Shown here piece by piece: positions 26,601 through 33,816 of a DNA stretch of 40,167 bases. Source of the DNA: an uncultured Phocaeicola sp. (lineage in GTDB: Bacteria > Bacteroidota > Bacteroidia > Bacteroidales > Bacteroidaceae); NCBI GenBank assembly GCA_948566455.1, contig CAOYQO010000027.1, forward strand, positions 1-40,167. The letters run 5' to 3'. The notes beneath the pieces were generated by a model. It did no database searches. It was not told where the DNA came from and saw only the letters and a list, made by a program, of their open reading frames with translations. The number at the start of each line of letters is the position of its first letter. Position 1 is the stretch's first letter. A program made the translations under genes and the position numbers.

Positions 26601-27507
26601 TGCTGTGGCATAGGCATGTGACTGAATTGGCAGGGAATTGCCGGTTTTCTTTGTTTGATAAGATTTGAATATCATGAGTGTCCGGATAGATTATATTCAC
26701 TCCGCCGCCATCTGTTGCCAGCCAAATGGCTTTATCCCATTCTGTTATATCAAGAACGATATCGTTGCTCAAGTTTGAATTACGGGTATTATAGGAGGTC
26801 AGCAGTTGTCCATCCTGATTATAACATTTTACTCCTTGCCCGTAGAAGGAAACCCAGTAACGTCCGGAGGAATCCTTATATAGATCGTATGCATTGGATG
26901 ATTCACCGAATGGAGAATCAGTTATTTCTCCTGTATGTTTATTTAATAGCTTTATTTCCCATGCATTGTTTATTATCAGGTAATGAGTGGAGTTGAAAGG
27001 CTCCATCTTGATAATATGGATTCCTGTTGTTTTTAAAGGGATTGCTTTGGAATGTTTTAATTCTTTTTCATATACAAGCAATGTGTCGGTTACAGGTATC
27101 AGCAGCTTGCTTCCTTCAGTTGTTATAATGGAAGCTTTTACCGGCTGATTATGTCGCAGAAAAATTTGCAGGGAATCTTTCTCATATTCATAATAACTGA
27201 TTCCTTGTGAGGTGACCGCCCATATCCGCTCTTCATTATCTCCGAAAATATCGTTGATGTAATGGCTGTTTTTACGTAATAAGTCCGGTAGATTATATTT
27301 CTTGATTTTTTCTCCATTGAAACGATATATTCCCTGAGTGGTTCCGACCCATAATGAACCGTTTTTGTCATCGTATAGGGATATAATAGAGGTTGGAAGC
27401 CCTTCTTTAATAGAAAGTTGTTTAAAATGATAATAAGGACGGTTGATGGAATAAGCTTTTATGATAAAACAACATAGAACCAGGATTACATAGACGGTTT
27501 TTCTCAT
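23620..27507 (-). CDS. Hybrid two-component system sensor-regulator (HTCS)
   Basis: This 1295-residue one-protein signalling system senses a periplasmic glycan fragment and activates its utilisation locus. Order: signal peptide/anchor (1-20); periplasmic Reg_prop propeller repeats (about 30-640, e.g. GSLWVGTTQGIYRFN, GRIWIGTDGGGINCF); Y_Y_Y domain (about 680-738); transmembrane segment (about 745-763); HisKA with phospho-acceptor His793 (INHELRTPL); HATPase with N-box NNLLTNAYKF (905-914), DEGIGL and GNGIGL; receiver (1043-1155) with Asp1092 (SDVKMPRMNG); AraC-type HTH (about 1190-1293). All catalytic residues look intact. It lies between the susCD-sulfatase operon and the GH95 gene. Its likely operator is at 16741-16808. 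Confidence 0.95.
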   Translation of the reverse strand: MRKTVYVILVLCCFIIKAYSINRPYYHFKQLSIKEGLPTSIISLYDDKNGSLWVGTTQGIYRFNGEKIKKYNLPDLLRKNSHYINDIFGDNEERIWAVTSQGISYYEYEKDSLQIFLRHNQPVKASIITTEGSKLLIPVTDTLLVYEKELKHSKAIPLKTTGIHIIKMEPFNSTHYLIINNAWEIKLLNKHTGEITDSPFGESSNAYDLYKDSSGRYWVSFYGQGVKCYNQDGQLLTSYNTRNSNLSNDIVLDITEWDKAIWLATDGGGVNIIYPDTHDIQILSNKENRQFPANSVTCLCHSNNHMWIGMVREGVLGAEKGFITTYTKAAQNPASGLSDKCPLCLWEDKDGRIWIGTDGGGINCFDPQTERFTHYPQTLGEKIVSICPLSETELLASSFSKGIFRFNKKTGNYQRFSLPDKDAEAKLASSSAPTNIRVNDRNEIELYGNAFYRYIPGSQQLIPIHFKNKQLQYSWIYIGKYRTYPFFHDRNNVFQYNKEKNEYETIAYEKNNQILAASIDSLGTLWIAEPNGVTRIHLPSNRKEPLKLPDGNDVITSLVIDHEGIVWMGSLGIIYAYNPHKNHFVIYNEMDGILPNDFLAKPALVASDGNIYMGGSEGLVRINKALKPASAPPPITLKLQEIALNGTTVHFIPRSTMEIPYNFSSLKIHTQLEGGNVFHKRIYRFRIKGLNTEYTETSRPHLVLHTISPGDYKITVQCTQNDGSWSPEFTLLKFTVLPPWWQQSWFILLCAAIIILFIIYIIKAHDRQLKRKYKEQERTIYKEKVKALININHELRTPLTLIYTPLKQLTNSKQIPYELRGKLYGAFKQARQMKNIIDMILNMRKMEVEKNILRMSSTPFNEWLQSILNDFKDELSLRNISLAFTPDTTIETMYFDRSQCEIVVNNLLTNAYKFSEENSTVTVSTYLEGNGSRVRVTIKDEGIGLQEEDIANLFTRFYQGKHSFQGNGIGLSYAKQLVEMHGGIIGAQNNETKGATFFFTLPYRQEAADIQSTPQTYLNDALHLSADIDYKQPQQDSIEKFHSILIVEDDRDLCNYLICNLQVLFEEVYEAHDGMEALPILTSQRPQIVLSDVKMPRMNGFELCRYIKQKPDLNYMPVILLTSCVDDASIEEGYKTGAEAYITKPFDMDLLSIQIQNIMHNHNIVKKHYATIDIPIPKQENLNHINEQLMLQFSRIVNENISNVDMDVNFIAKQMGMSRASLYNKTKGMMDIGISEYIIKCRLEYARKLLDATTLSISEVAEQSGFKHSRNFSTVFKNAMGMSPSDYRKKDSRPS

Positions 27508-27538
27508 TCAGATAAGGTCTTAAAAACAAATATTTGTA

Positions 27539-27569
27539 CAAATATAAGAAATAGGTTTTGAAATTCAAA
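27539..27569 (-). promoter_or_regulatory. Promoter of the HTCS gene
   Basis: On the minus strand TTTG (27569-27566) is followed after 19 bp by TATATTTG (27546-27539), a textbook Bacteroides promoter. The box ends 31 bp before the ATG. The strong match suggests constitutive expression of the sensor. Confidence 0.8.
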
Positions 27570-27616
27570 GCGAAAAGAGGATATTGATAACCGAATGGCT
27601 GTGATATTATATATAA

Positions 27617-27667
27617 TTTGTCATTCTGAACAGATGTAAAAGATAACATAGTGTTCAGAATGACAAA
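27617..27667. repeat. Perfect 16-bp inverted repeat between GH95 and HTCS genes
   Basis: TTTGTCATTCTGAACA (27617-27632) and TGTTCAGAATGACAAA (27652-27667) are exact reverse complements with a 19-nt loop. The element lies 46 bp past the GH95 stop codon and may terminate or stabilise that transcript, although no T-run follows on the minus strand. The GTCATTCTGAAC core resembles REP-like palindromes found dispersed in many genomes. A 12-bp palindrome (ATTATATATAAT, 27606-27617) abuts it. Confidence 0.8.
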
Positions 27668-27712
27668 ATAGATTGAAAAATGAGGGGGGATTTGTCTGAC
27701 TGTTTTTTGTTC

Positions 27713-30169
27713 TTATAAGGGGATTTTTTTCAGTTTTTCATTCTCAACCATTACTTTATATGTCTTTCCTTTAGTTGTCTTAAAGGTAAAAGTCAGGTTA
27801 CCATATCTCAGATTGCAGGGCTCACCGGCTTTGGACAGAATGACGGCTTCTTTTAATTTCCCATCCTGCCAGATAATGTCAATTTCAAAGTTACCTTTGG
27901 CACAAAGCCCTTTGACAGAACCTTCTTTCCATGCGTCTGGCAAGGCTGGGAGTAATTGGATGAATCCCATGTGACTTTGCAACAACATTTCTGTGATACC
28001 GGCAGTTCCGCCAAAGTTACCGTCAATCTGGAAAGGCGGATGGGTATCCCATAAGTTGTCCAAAGTCCCATTTTTTAGTAAGTTGCCAAATAGTTTGTAG
28101 GCGTGGTTGCCGTCTTGCAGACGTGCCCATTGATTCAGTTTCCATCCCATGCTCCAGCCGGTAGCTCCGTCACCGCGGTGTTCTAAAACAACTTTGGCGG
28201 CATTGGTTAATTCGGGAGTAGTAATTGGTGAAAGGGTGTGGCCCGGATGCAGTCCGAATAAATGGTTGACGTGACGATGCTCGTCTTTGGGATCGTCTAT
28301 GTCTGTTGACCATTCCATTAACTGACCATAACGTCCTATTTGATAGGGTACAAGATGTTTCAGTACATATTGCCATTGTTTACGGTCTTTGGAATCGACA
28401 CCCAGTGCTTTGCTGGCATCAATGGCGTTGAGCAATATTTCGCGGACTACAGCATGTACAAAAGTAGCTCCTTGGTCTACAGGTCCATGCTCGGGAGAAG
28501 TGGAAGGAGCAGCAGTGTAGGTCCCGTCCGGTTTATGCCATAAATAGTCTACAGCAAAGTTGGCACTGCTCTTGATAAGATCATAGCCTACTTCTTTCAG
28601 GAATTTTTTGTCTCGGGTGTAATCATAGTATTCCCAAATGTGAGTTGCCAGCCAGGGACCTGCCATCGGGTTAAAGTTCCAGGACATATTTTCATCGGTC
28701 AAAGGGGAGGTAAATCCGAAAATGTTTCCGGATATGGAGGCTGTCCATCCGCGTGCGCCGAAATAGGCTTGGGCTGTTTTTTCTCCCGGCTTTACCAAGG
28801 TACGGATGAAGTCTATCAAAGGCCATACACATTTGTTCAGATTGGTGGAGCAAGCAGGCCAGTAGTTCATCTGGATATTGATATTATTATGGTAATCTAC
28901 ATGCCATGGGCCATCTACCCCGTTGGCCCACATTCCTTGCAGGTTGGCCGGGAGATTGCCGGGGCGTGAACTGGCAATTAATAAGTATCGTCCGAACTGA
29001 TAATAGATTTCTTCCAGCCGGTAGTCCGGATTTCCTTTGCGATAGCGTGCCAGACGTTGATGGGTGGGAAGATCTGTAACGGCAGGATATTGCAAGGTCA
29101 TAGGAGCATGAGGGTTCAGTTGTAGTTTGACTCTGCCAAACAGTTGGGTATAGTCCGTTTTGTGTCGCTCGCATAATTCGTTGTAATTTTTGGCAGCGGC
29201 AGCGTCTAGCATGGCCAGGGTTGTTTGGTCCGGATCAGGACCGACATACGTCTTGGGGTCTTTGAAGTCTGGATTGAAGTTGAGTTTATAATCGGTATCT
29301 GCGGTCAGCAGAAAAATGACTTCATCCGCATTGCGGACAATGAATTTGCCATCAGTCGTGTTCAGGCTTCCTCCTTTGTTTATGGCTTGTATGCGGAGAG
29401 CAAATTTCATTTGGTTGTTTTTGAGGCGACCGGTATAGAGCAAACGATTGGGACCGTCTGTTTTGATATCACCTATGGCTTCAGGGTTGCTGCCATAGCT
29501 GAATATCAGGTTTTGCATGCCGGGACGGTCGGCTGTGAACTTCAGTACCATCACGCTGTCGGGGTAGGAAACGAAGTATTTACGCTCGTAGTTCACTTCA
29601 TCTTTGCGAAAACTGACTATTGCCATGGCCGAGTCAAGAGACAGGATGCGTTTATAATCGGTCATACCGATTTCACTTAAACCGGTTTCGATGTAAGCTT
29701 CTCCCAATGTAGTAAAGGAGCCGAAGCGAAAAGGTGTTTCACGGCTTGGCTCATAATCGGCCAGTCCGTTGAAATTTTTGCAGGTAAGTTCTTCTGCTTT
29801 TTTCTGGTTACCGTCTGTAAATGCTTGGCGGATTTCGGGTAACAGGTGTGCCGACTCTTTATTTACGTTCCAATAATAAGCTGCTCCCTTTTCTGTGTTC
29901 GGTCCTCCGCGCCATAGTGTCTTTTCGTTTAAAGTGATTCGTTCTGCCGCTATAGATCCCATAACATTGCCTCCCAAACTGCCGTTTCCTATGGGGAGTG
30001 AGTTGTTTTCCCATGCTTTGTCTGTTGCAGGAGAATACCAGGAAGCGCGTCCGTCCAAATTATTAGGGGTATCAAACCAGATGCTCAATCCTTTGGTGTA
30101 ATCTGTACTCTGTGCTTGTAAGGAAGCTGCGAATAAGCTTCCTAAAATGCATAGTTGAAGTTTCTTCAT
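27713..30169 (-). CDS. GH95 family alpha-L-fucosidase, exported
   Basis: This 818-residue glycoside hydrolase matches GH95, typically inverting alpha-1,2-L-fucosidases (some act on galactose). A signal peptide ends LQAQ (about residue 20) without a lipobox, so it is periplasmic. The N-terminal beta domain starts WYSPATDKAWENNSLPIGNG, with LNEKTLWRGGP typical of the family. In the (alpha/alpha)6 barrel the residues matching those characterised in bifidobacterial AfcA are visible: Asn429 and Asn431 (NNINIQMNYWP), Glu560 (STSPEHGP) and Asp716 (FQIDGNFGGTAG). It should release fucose from oligosaccharides imported by the linked SusCD. It faces the same way as the HTCS gene but has its own promoter. 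Confidence 0.93.
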   Translation of the reverse strand: MKKLQLCILGSLFAASLQAQSTDYTKGLSIWFDTPNNLDGRASWYSPATDKAWENNSLPIGNGSLGGNVMGSIAAERITLNEKTLWRGGPNTEKGAAYYWNVNKESAHLLPEIRQAFTDGNQKKAEELTCKNFNGLADYEPSRETPFRFGSFTTLGEAYIETGLSEIGMTDYKRILSLDSAMAIVSFRKDEVNYERKYFVSYPDSVMVLKFTADRPGMQNLIFSYGSNPEAIGDIKTDGPNRLLYTGRLKNNQMKFALRIQAINKGGSLNTTDGKFIVRNADEVIFLLTADTDYKLNFNPDFKDPKTYVGPDPDQTTLAMLDAAAAKNYNELCERHKTDYTQLFGRVKLQLNPHAPMTLQYPAVTDLPTHQRLARYRKGNPDYRLEEIYYQFGRYLLIASSRPGNLPANLQGMWANGVDGPWHVDYHNNINIQMNYWPACSTNLNKCVWPLIDFIRTLVKPGEKTAQAYFGARGWTASISGNIFGFTSPLTDENMSWNFNPMAGPWLATHIWEYYDYTRDKKFLKEVGYDLIKSSANFAVDYLWHKPDGTYTAAPSTSPEHGPVDQGATFVHAVVREILLNAIDASKALGVDSKDRKQWQYVLKHLVPYQIGRYGQLMEWSTDIDDPKDEHRHVNHLFGLHPGHTLSPITTPELTNAAKVVLEHRGDGATGWSMGWKLNQWARLQDGNHAYKLFGNLLKNGTLDNLWDTHPPFQIDGNFGGTAGITEMLLQSHMGFIQLLPALPDAWKEGSVKGLCAKGNFEIDIIWQDGKLKEAVILSKAGEPCNLRYGNLTFTFKTTKGKTYKVMVENEKLKKIPL

Positions 30170-30200
30170 AAATTAATGATATTAGTTAAAGGTATTTCTA

Positions 30201-30208
30201 CAAAAATA
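30201..30208 (-). promoter_or_regulatory. -7 box of the GH95 gene
   Basis: On the minus strand TATTTTTG matches TAnnTTTG, about 31 bp before the ATG at 30169. No -33 TTTG is seen and I find no clear TAGACAAA copy here, so control by the HTCS is not shown. Confidence 0.5.
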
Positions 30209-30267
30209 CAATTAGATTTTTATTTGTGAGAAATGTAATGTTTGAAATTTAGGGTGATTTCCTGTTT

Positions 30268-31488
30268 TTATAGGTATATCAAGGTTGAAAGATAATTTTC
30301 ATCGAACATTTCATTGGCGATATCCCACAGATGTTCTGCTGTCAGCATTTCTATCCGTTTGAATACTTCTTCCGGACCTTCAAATTTACCATAGTGCAAG
30401 AACGTTTTTCCCATATCCAATGCATTGTTCTCAAAATTGTCTCCGGCAACTCCTATTTGTCCGATGATCTGTTTTTTTGCTGCACTCAGTTGTGAGGAAC
30501 TTAGTTTGCTGTCACGCAGTTTTTTCAATTCTTTATGAACTAGTCCGATGCAACGGTCTGCATCTTCCGGATCTGTTCCGAAATAGATGCAGAACACTCC
30601 TGTGTCTGTGTATGAGGTCAGATTGGCTTCTACGTTATAGACCAGCCCCCGGCGTTCGCGCAAGGAAACGTTCAGCCGGCTGTTCATACCGGGTCCTCCC
30701 AGCAGATTGTTCAGCAGGTAAAGTCCGGTTCGTTTTTCATTATATGCATTATATCCCCGGCTACCTATCATTACATGGGCTTGATGTGTTTCTTTATTCA
30801 GTGTCAATGTCTTAGGAATATAGAGAAAAGGTTCTGTCCGTTGGCGTTCGGTAATGGAAAAAGGGATGTCGGCTGTCACTTTCTCTATGGTGCGTATCAC
30901 TTTCTTAAAGTCTATATTGCCTTGAATGAAAAAGATCATATTGGTAGCTTTGTAAAAACGGGAAGTAAAATTCAAGGCGTGTCCACTTTTGAAACTACGC
31001 AATAAGTCCGGTTTGCCCAAAATATTCCTTCCCAAAGGATGATTGGGAAAAATCAATTCCTCGAAATCATCAAAAATCAGTTCTGACGGACTGTCTTCAT
31101 AACTTTGTATTTCATCAATAATCACTTCCACTTCTTTGTCAATCTCATGTTGTGGGAAGGTGCTGTGAAATACAATATCTGCCAGCAGTTCTGCTGCCCG
31201 TGAGAAGTGTTCTACCAGAAAAGCACTGTATATCACTGTTTCTTCCTTATTCGTATATGCATTTAAATCTCCGCCTACATTTTCCATGCGGTTCAGGATG
31301 TGCCATGCATGTCTTTTTTGTGTTCCTTTAAAGATAAGGTGTTCCACGAAATGGGCCATTCCCTGTTCCTGTTCGTTTTCATCACGGGTTCCGGCATCGA
31401 CGGCAAAGCCGCAATAGGCTACATTAGACTGATTGGGAGCGTGAATAATGCGCAGCCCGTTAGGCAAGGTGAAAGTATTGTATGACAT
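30268..31488 (-). CDS. M16-family zinc metallopeptidase
   Basis: This 406-residue M16B-like peptidase has the inverted zinc motif HFVEH (46-50) with the distal ligand Glu126 (VIIDEIQSY) at the expected spacing, plus the family pattern GGDLNAYTNKEETVIY and, in the second half, GGPGMNSRLNVSLRERRGLVYNV. It resembles mitochondrial-processing-peptidase-like bacterial enzymes. No signal peptide is visible, so it is probably cytoplasmic. I chose the ATG at 31488 (MSYNTFTLPNGLR), because the family begins with this strand and the upstream extension to 31521 lies where the promoter should be. It diverges from the LOG-family gene. Confidence 0.9.
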   Translation of the reverse strand: MSYNTFTLPNGLRIIHAPNQSNVAYCGFAVDAGTRDENEQEQGMAHFVEHLIFKGTQKRHAWHILNRMENVGGDLNAYTNKEETVIYSAFLVEHFSRAAELLADIVFHSTFPQHEIDKEVEVIIDEIQSYEDSPSELIFDDFEELIFPNHPLGRNILGKPDLLRSFKSGHALNFTSRFYKATNMIFFIQGNIDFKKVIRTIEKVTADIPFSITERQRTEPFLYIPKTLTLNKETHQAHVMIGSRGYNAYNEKRTGLYLLNNLLGGPGMNSRLNVSLRERRGLVYNVEANLTSYTDTGVFCIYFGTDPEDADRCIGLVHKELKKLRDSKLSSSQLSAAKKQIIGQIGVAGDNFENNALDMGKTFLHYGKFEGPEEVFKRIEMLTAEHLWDIANEMFDENYLSTLIYL

Positions 31489-31518
31489 TGTTTTTTGCTT
31501 CAAATAAGTTTCGGTTGG

Positions 31519-31526
31519 CAAAAATA
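31519..31526 (-). promoter_or_regulatory. -7 box of the M16 peptidase gene
   Basis: On the minus strand TATTTTTG matches TAnnTTTG, 30 bp before the ATG at 31488. There is no clear -33 element. Confidence 0.5.
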
Positions 31527-31538
31527 CAACAAAAGTTA

Positions 31539-31568
31539 TTGCCGTTCTTCAAAAAATGCAGATATTTG
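31539..31568 (+). promoter_or_regulatory. Probable promoter of the LOG-family gene
   Basis: TTG (31539-31541) precedes GATATTTG (31561-31568, one mismatch from TAnnTTTG) by 19 bp. The ATG follows 21 bp later. Confidence 0.4.
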
Positions 31569-31589
31569 TATTTACTAACAGAAAACAAG

Positions 31590-32126
31590 ATGATGGATAA
31601 AATTGCTATTTTCTGTTCCGCATCCGAGAATATAGAGCCTGTGTTTTTTGAAAAAGCACGTGAGTTGGGCGTTTGGATGGGACAAAACAAGAAGACGTTA
31701 GTGTATGGAGGTGCTAATATCGGATTGATGGAATGTATTGCCAAGGCAGCCAAAGACAACGGTTCGATGATAATGGGAGTTATTCCGACCAAGCTGGAAG
31801 AACGTGGACGAGCCAGCGATTTGGTGGATGTGACTTTCCGTACGGATAATTTGAGTGACCGTAAAGATGTGATGTTGAATGAATCGGATGTAGTGATAGC
31901 TTTGCCGGGAGGAGTGGGTACACTGGATGAGGTTTTTCATGTAATGGCGGCCGCTACGCTGGACTATCATCGTAAAAAAGTAATTTTTTATAATATAAAT
32001 GGCTTTTGGAATGGCATTATCGACTTTTTGGCCGGATTGGAGAGGCAGCATTTTGCCCATCATCCGTTGAACAGTTATTTTGCTGTTGCCAATGACTTGA
32101 GAGAACTAACCGAACTACTTAAATAA
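31590..32126 (+). CDS. LOG-family (TIGR00730) nucleotide phosphoribohydrolase-like protein
   Basis: This 178-residue Rossmann-fold protein has the family motifs GGANIGLM (40-47) and PGGVGTLDE (106-114). Members cleave nucleoside 5'-monophosphates (cytokinin-type or AMP-like) to base plus ribose 5-phosphate, so the product is probably a nucleotide phosphoribohydrolase; the natural bacterial substrate is uncertain. It is cytoplasmic, with no signal peptide. The start could be ATG 31590 or 31593; the longer frame to 31482 crosses the promoter and is rejected. The SIS-domain gene begins 17 bp after its stop, so they are probably co-transcribed. Confidence 0.9.
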   Translation: MMDKIAIFCSASENIEPVFFEKARELGVWMGQNKKTLVYGGANIGLMECIAKAAKDNGSMIMGVIPTKLEERGRASDLVDVTFRTDNLSDRKDVMLNESDVVIALPGGVGTLDEVFHVMAAATLDYHRKKVIFYNINGFWNGIIDFLAGLERQHFAHHPLNSYFAVANDLRELTELLK

Positions 32127-32143
32127 TATTCATGTAACCTATT

Positions 32144-32746
32144 ATGATGACATCTATACACGAATTGTTGCAGAAAGAGGCTCAGGCTGTTTTGAATATT
32201 CCTATAACTGATGCTTATGAGAAAGCAGTGGAATTGATAGTTGAGCAAATACACCGTAAAAAAGGAAAGCTGGTGACTACCGGTATGGGTAAGGCCGGAC
32301 AGATAGCTATGAATATAGCTACGACTTTTTGCTCTACAGGTATTCCGGCAGTGTTTTTACATCCCAGCGAAGCCCAACATGGGGATTTGGGAATTTTGCA
32401 GGAGAATGATTTGCTGCTTCTGATTTCTAATTCAGGAAAAACCCGTGAAATTGTGGAACTGACACAACTTGCACATAATTTGAACCCAAATTTGAAATAT
32501 ATTGTTATTACCGGAAATGCGGATAGTCCATTGGCCCGGGAGTCTGATATTTGTTTATGCACCGGGCATCCTGATGAAGTGTGTGCTTTGGGTATGACCC
32601 CCACAACTTCAACTACAGTTATGACCGTGATAGGTGATATTTTGGTAGTGGAAACCATGAAAAGGACCGGTTTTACCATCGAAGAGTATAGCAAACGCCA
32701 TCATGGAGGGTACTTAGGTGAGCGTTCACGCGAGTTAAGTAAGTAA
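32144..32746 (+). CDS. Single-domain (CBS-less) D-arabinose-5-phosphate isomerase, KpsF/GutQ family
   Basis: This 200-residue SIS-domain sugar isomerase matches the KdsD/KpsF/GutQ family, which converts ribulose 5-phosphate to arabinose 5-phosphate, the precursor of Kdo in lipopolysaccharide. Family motifs: GMGKAGQIA (47-55), FLHPSEAQHGDLG, SNSGKTREI, TPTTSTTVM and the C-terminal KRHHGGYLGERS. The usual two C-terminal CBS domains (full length about 320 residues) are absent; the frame ends naturally at SRELSK and is followed by a terminator, so this is not truncation by frameshift. A short alternative start is ATG 32147. A different SIS isomerase role is possible but less likely. Confidence 0.88.
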   Translation: MMTSIHELLQKEAQAVLNIPITDAYEKAVELIVEQIHRKKGKLVTTGMGKAGQIAMNIATTFCSTGIPAVFLHPSEAQHGDLGILQENDLLLLISNSGKTREIVELTQLAHNLNPNLKYIVITGNADSPLARESDICLCTGHPDEVCALGMTPTTSTTVMTVIGDILVVETMKRTGFTIEEYSKRHHGGYLGERSRELSK

Positions 32747-32756
32747 AATAAAATAG

Positions 32757-32829
32757 AACCGGAACGCAAATGACACAAATAATGCAAATAGAATTTTATT
32801 AAAGGATTTGTGTCATTTGTGTTCCGGTT
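32757..32829 (+). terminator. Long-stem terminator after the arabinose-phosphate isomerase gene
   Basis: A 24-bp arm starting AACCGGAACG (32757-32780) pairs with 32806-32829 (ending GTTCCGGTT), with one G-U wobble and a 25-nt loop, followed by TTTTATG. The stem is unusually long for an intrinsic terminator, and its AAAT/ATTT inner half resembles a repetitive palindrome. Confidence 0.75.
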
Positions 32830-32856
32830 TTATGTATATAAATCGTAAATATAAAA

Positions 32857-33777
32857 ATGAGAAAAGTAATAGGTATAGGTGAAACCATTCTGGATATTCT
32901 TTTTAAAGATAGCCAACCTACGGCAGCAGTTCCTGGTGGCTCGGTTTTCAATGGAATTATTTCATTGGGGCGTTTGGGAGTCAATGTAACTTTTATCAGT
33001 GAAACGGGAAATGACAAAGTGGGCGATATCATTCTGAAATTTATGCGAGAGAATGGAGTAAGCACAGATCATGTGAACGTGTTTCCTGAAGGAAAGTCAC
33101 CTGTGTCTTTAGCTTTTCTGAATGAACAGAATGATGCTGAATATCTTTTTTATAAAGATTATCCACGGTTGAGGCTGGATGTGACAATGCCTGAAATACA
33201 TCGGGATGACATTGTGATGATCGGCTCTTATTATGCTGTAACGCCTCAATTGCGTGATAAGGTGAAAGAACTGTTGGATAAAGCTCGTGAAAAAGGGGCT
33301 ATCATTTATTATGACGTGAATTTCCGCAGTACTCACAAGAACGAGGCGATAAAGCTGCTTCCTGTTATTCTTGAGAATTTTGAATATGCTGATATCATTC
33401 GCGGCTCCGTTGAGGATTTTGAGAATATGTTTGGTTTGACAGATGCGGATAAGGTTTATAAAAGTAAGATTGAATTTTATTGTCCGCATTTTATTTGCAC
33501 GCACGGTGGAAGAGGAATTCGCCTGTATACAAAGAATATAAAAAAGCATTATGAAGTGGATCCTTTGCAGACTGTCAGTACGGTGGGAGCCGGAGATAAT
33601 TTTAACGCCGGAGTAGTTTTCGGATTGCTAAAATATCGTATCCGCCGGGATGATTTGGATGAACTGTCGGAAGATGACTGGGACCATGTGATTCGTTGTG
33701 GAAAGGATTTCAGTGCCGATGTTTGTATGAGTTTGAATAATTCGATTTCAAAAGAGTTTGCTGCCGGTTACAGATAA
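32857..33777 (+). CDS. PfkB-family carbohydrate kinase
   Basis: This 306-residue ribokinase-fold sugar kinase has the substrate-binding GGSVFNG (27-33) near the N-terminus and the anion-hole and catalytic motif TVGAGDNFNAG (242-252), with Asp247 as general base. The residue before TVGAGD is Ser, where Asp is common. Fructokinase is a reasonable guess, but sugar specificity is not determined by what can be seen. The gene is separated from the isomerase by a terminator, so it probably has its own promoter within 32830-32856; I could not identify a convincing box there. GH18 follows 39 bp after its stop. Confidence 0.88.
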   Translation: MRKVIGIGETILDILFKDSQPTAAVPGGSVFNGIISLGRLGVNVTFISETGNDKVGDIILKFMRENGVSTDHVNVFPEGKSPVSLAFLNEQNDAEYLFYKDYPRLRLDVTMPEIHRDDIVMIGSYYAVTPQLRDKVKELLDKAREKGAIIYYDVNFRSTHKNEAIKLLPVILENFEYADIIRGSVEDFENMFGLTDADKVYKSKIEFYCPHFICTHGGRGIRLYTKNIKKHYEVDPLQTVSTVGAGDNFNAGVVFGLLKYRIRRDDLDELSEDDWDHVIRCGKDFSADVCMSLNNSISKEFAAGYR

Positions 33778-33816
33778 ATCGGATAGCTCTCATTGTTTTA
33801 AACTCTTTTATTATGT

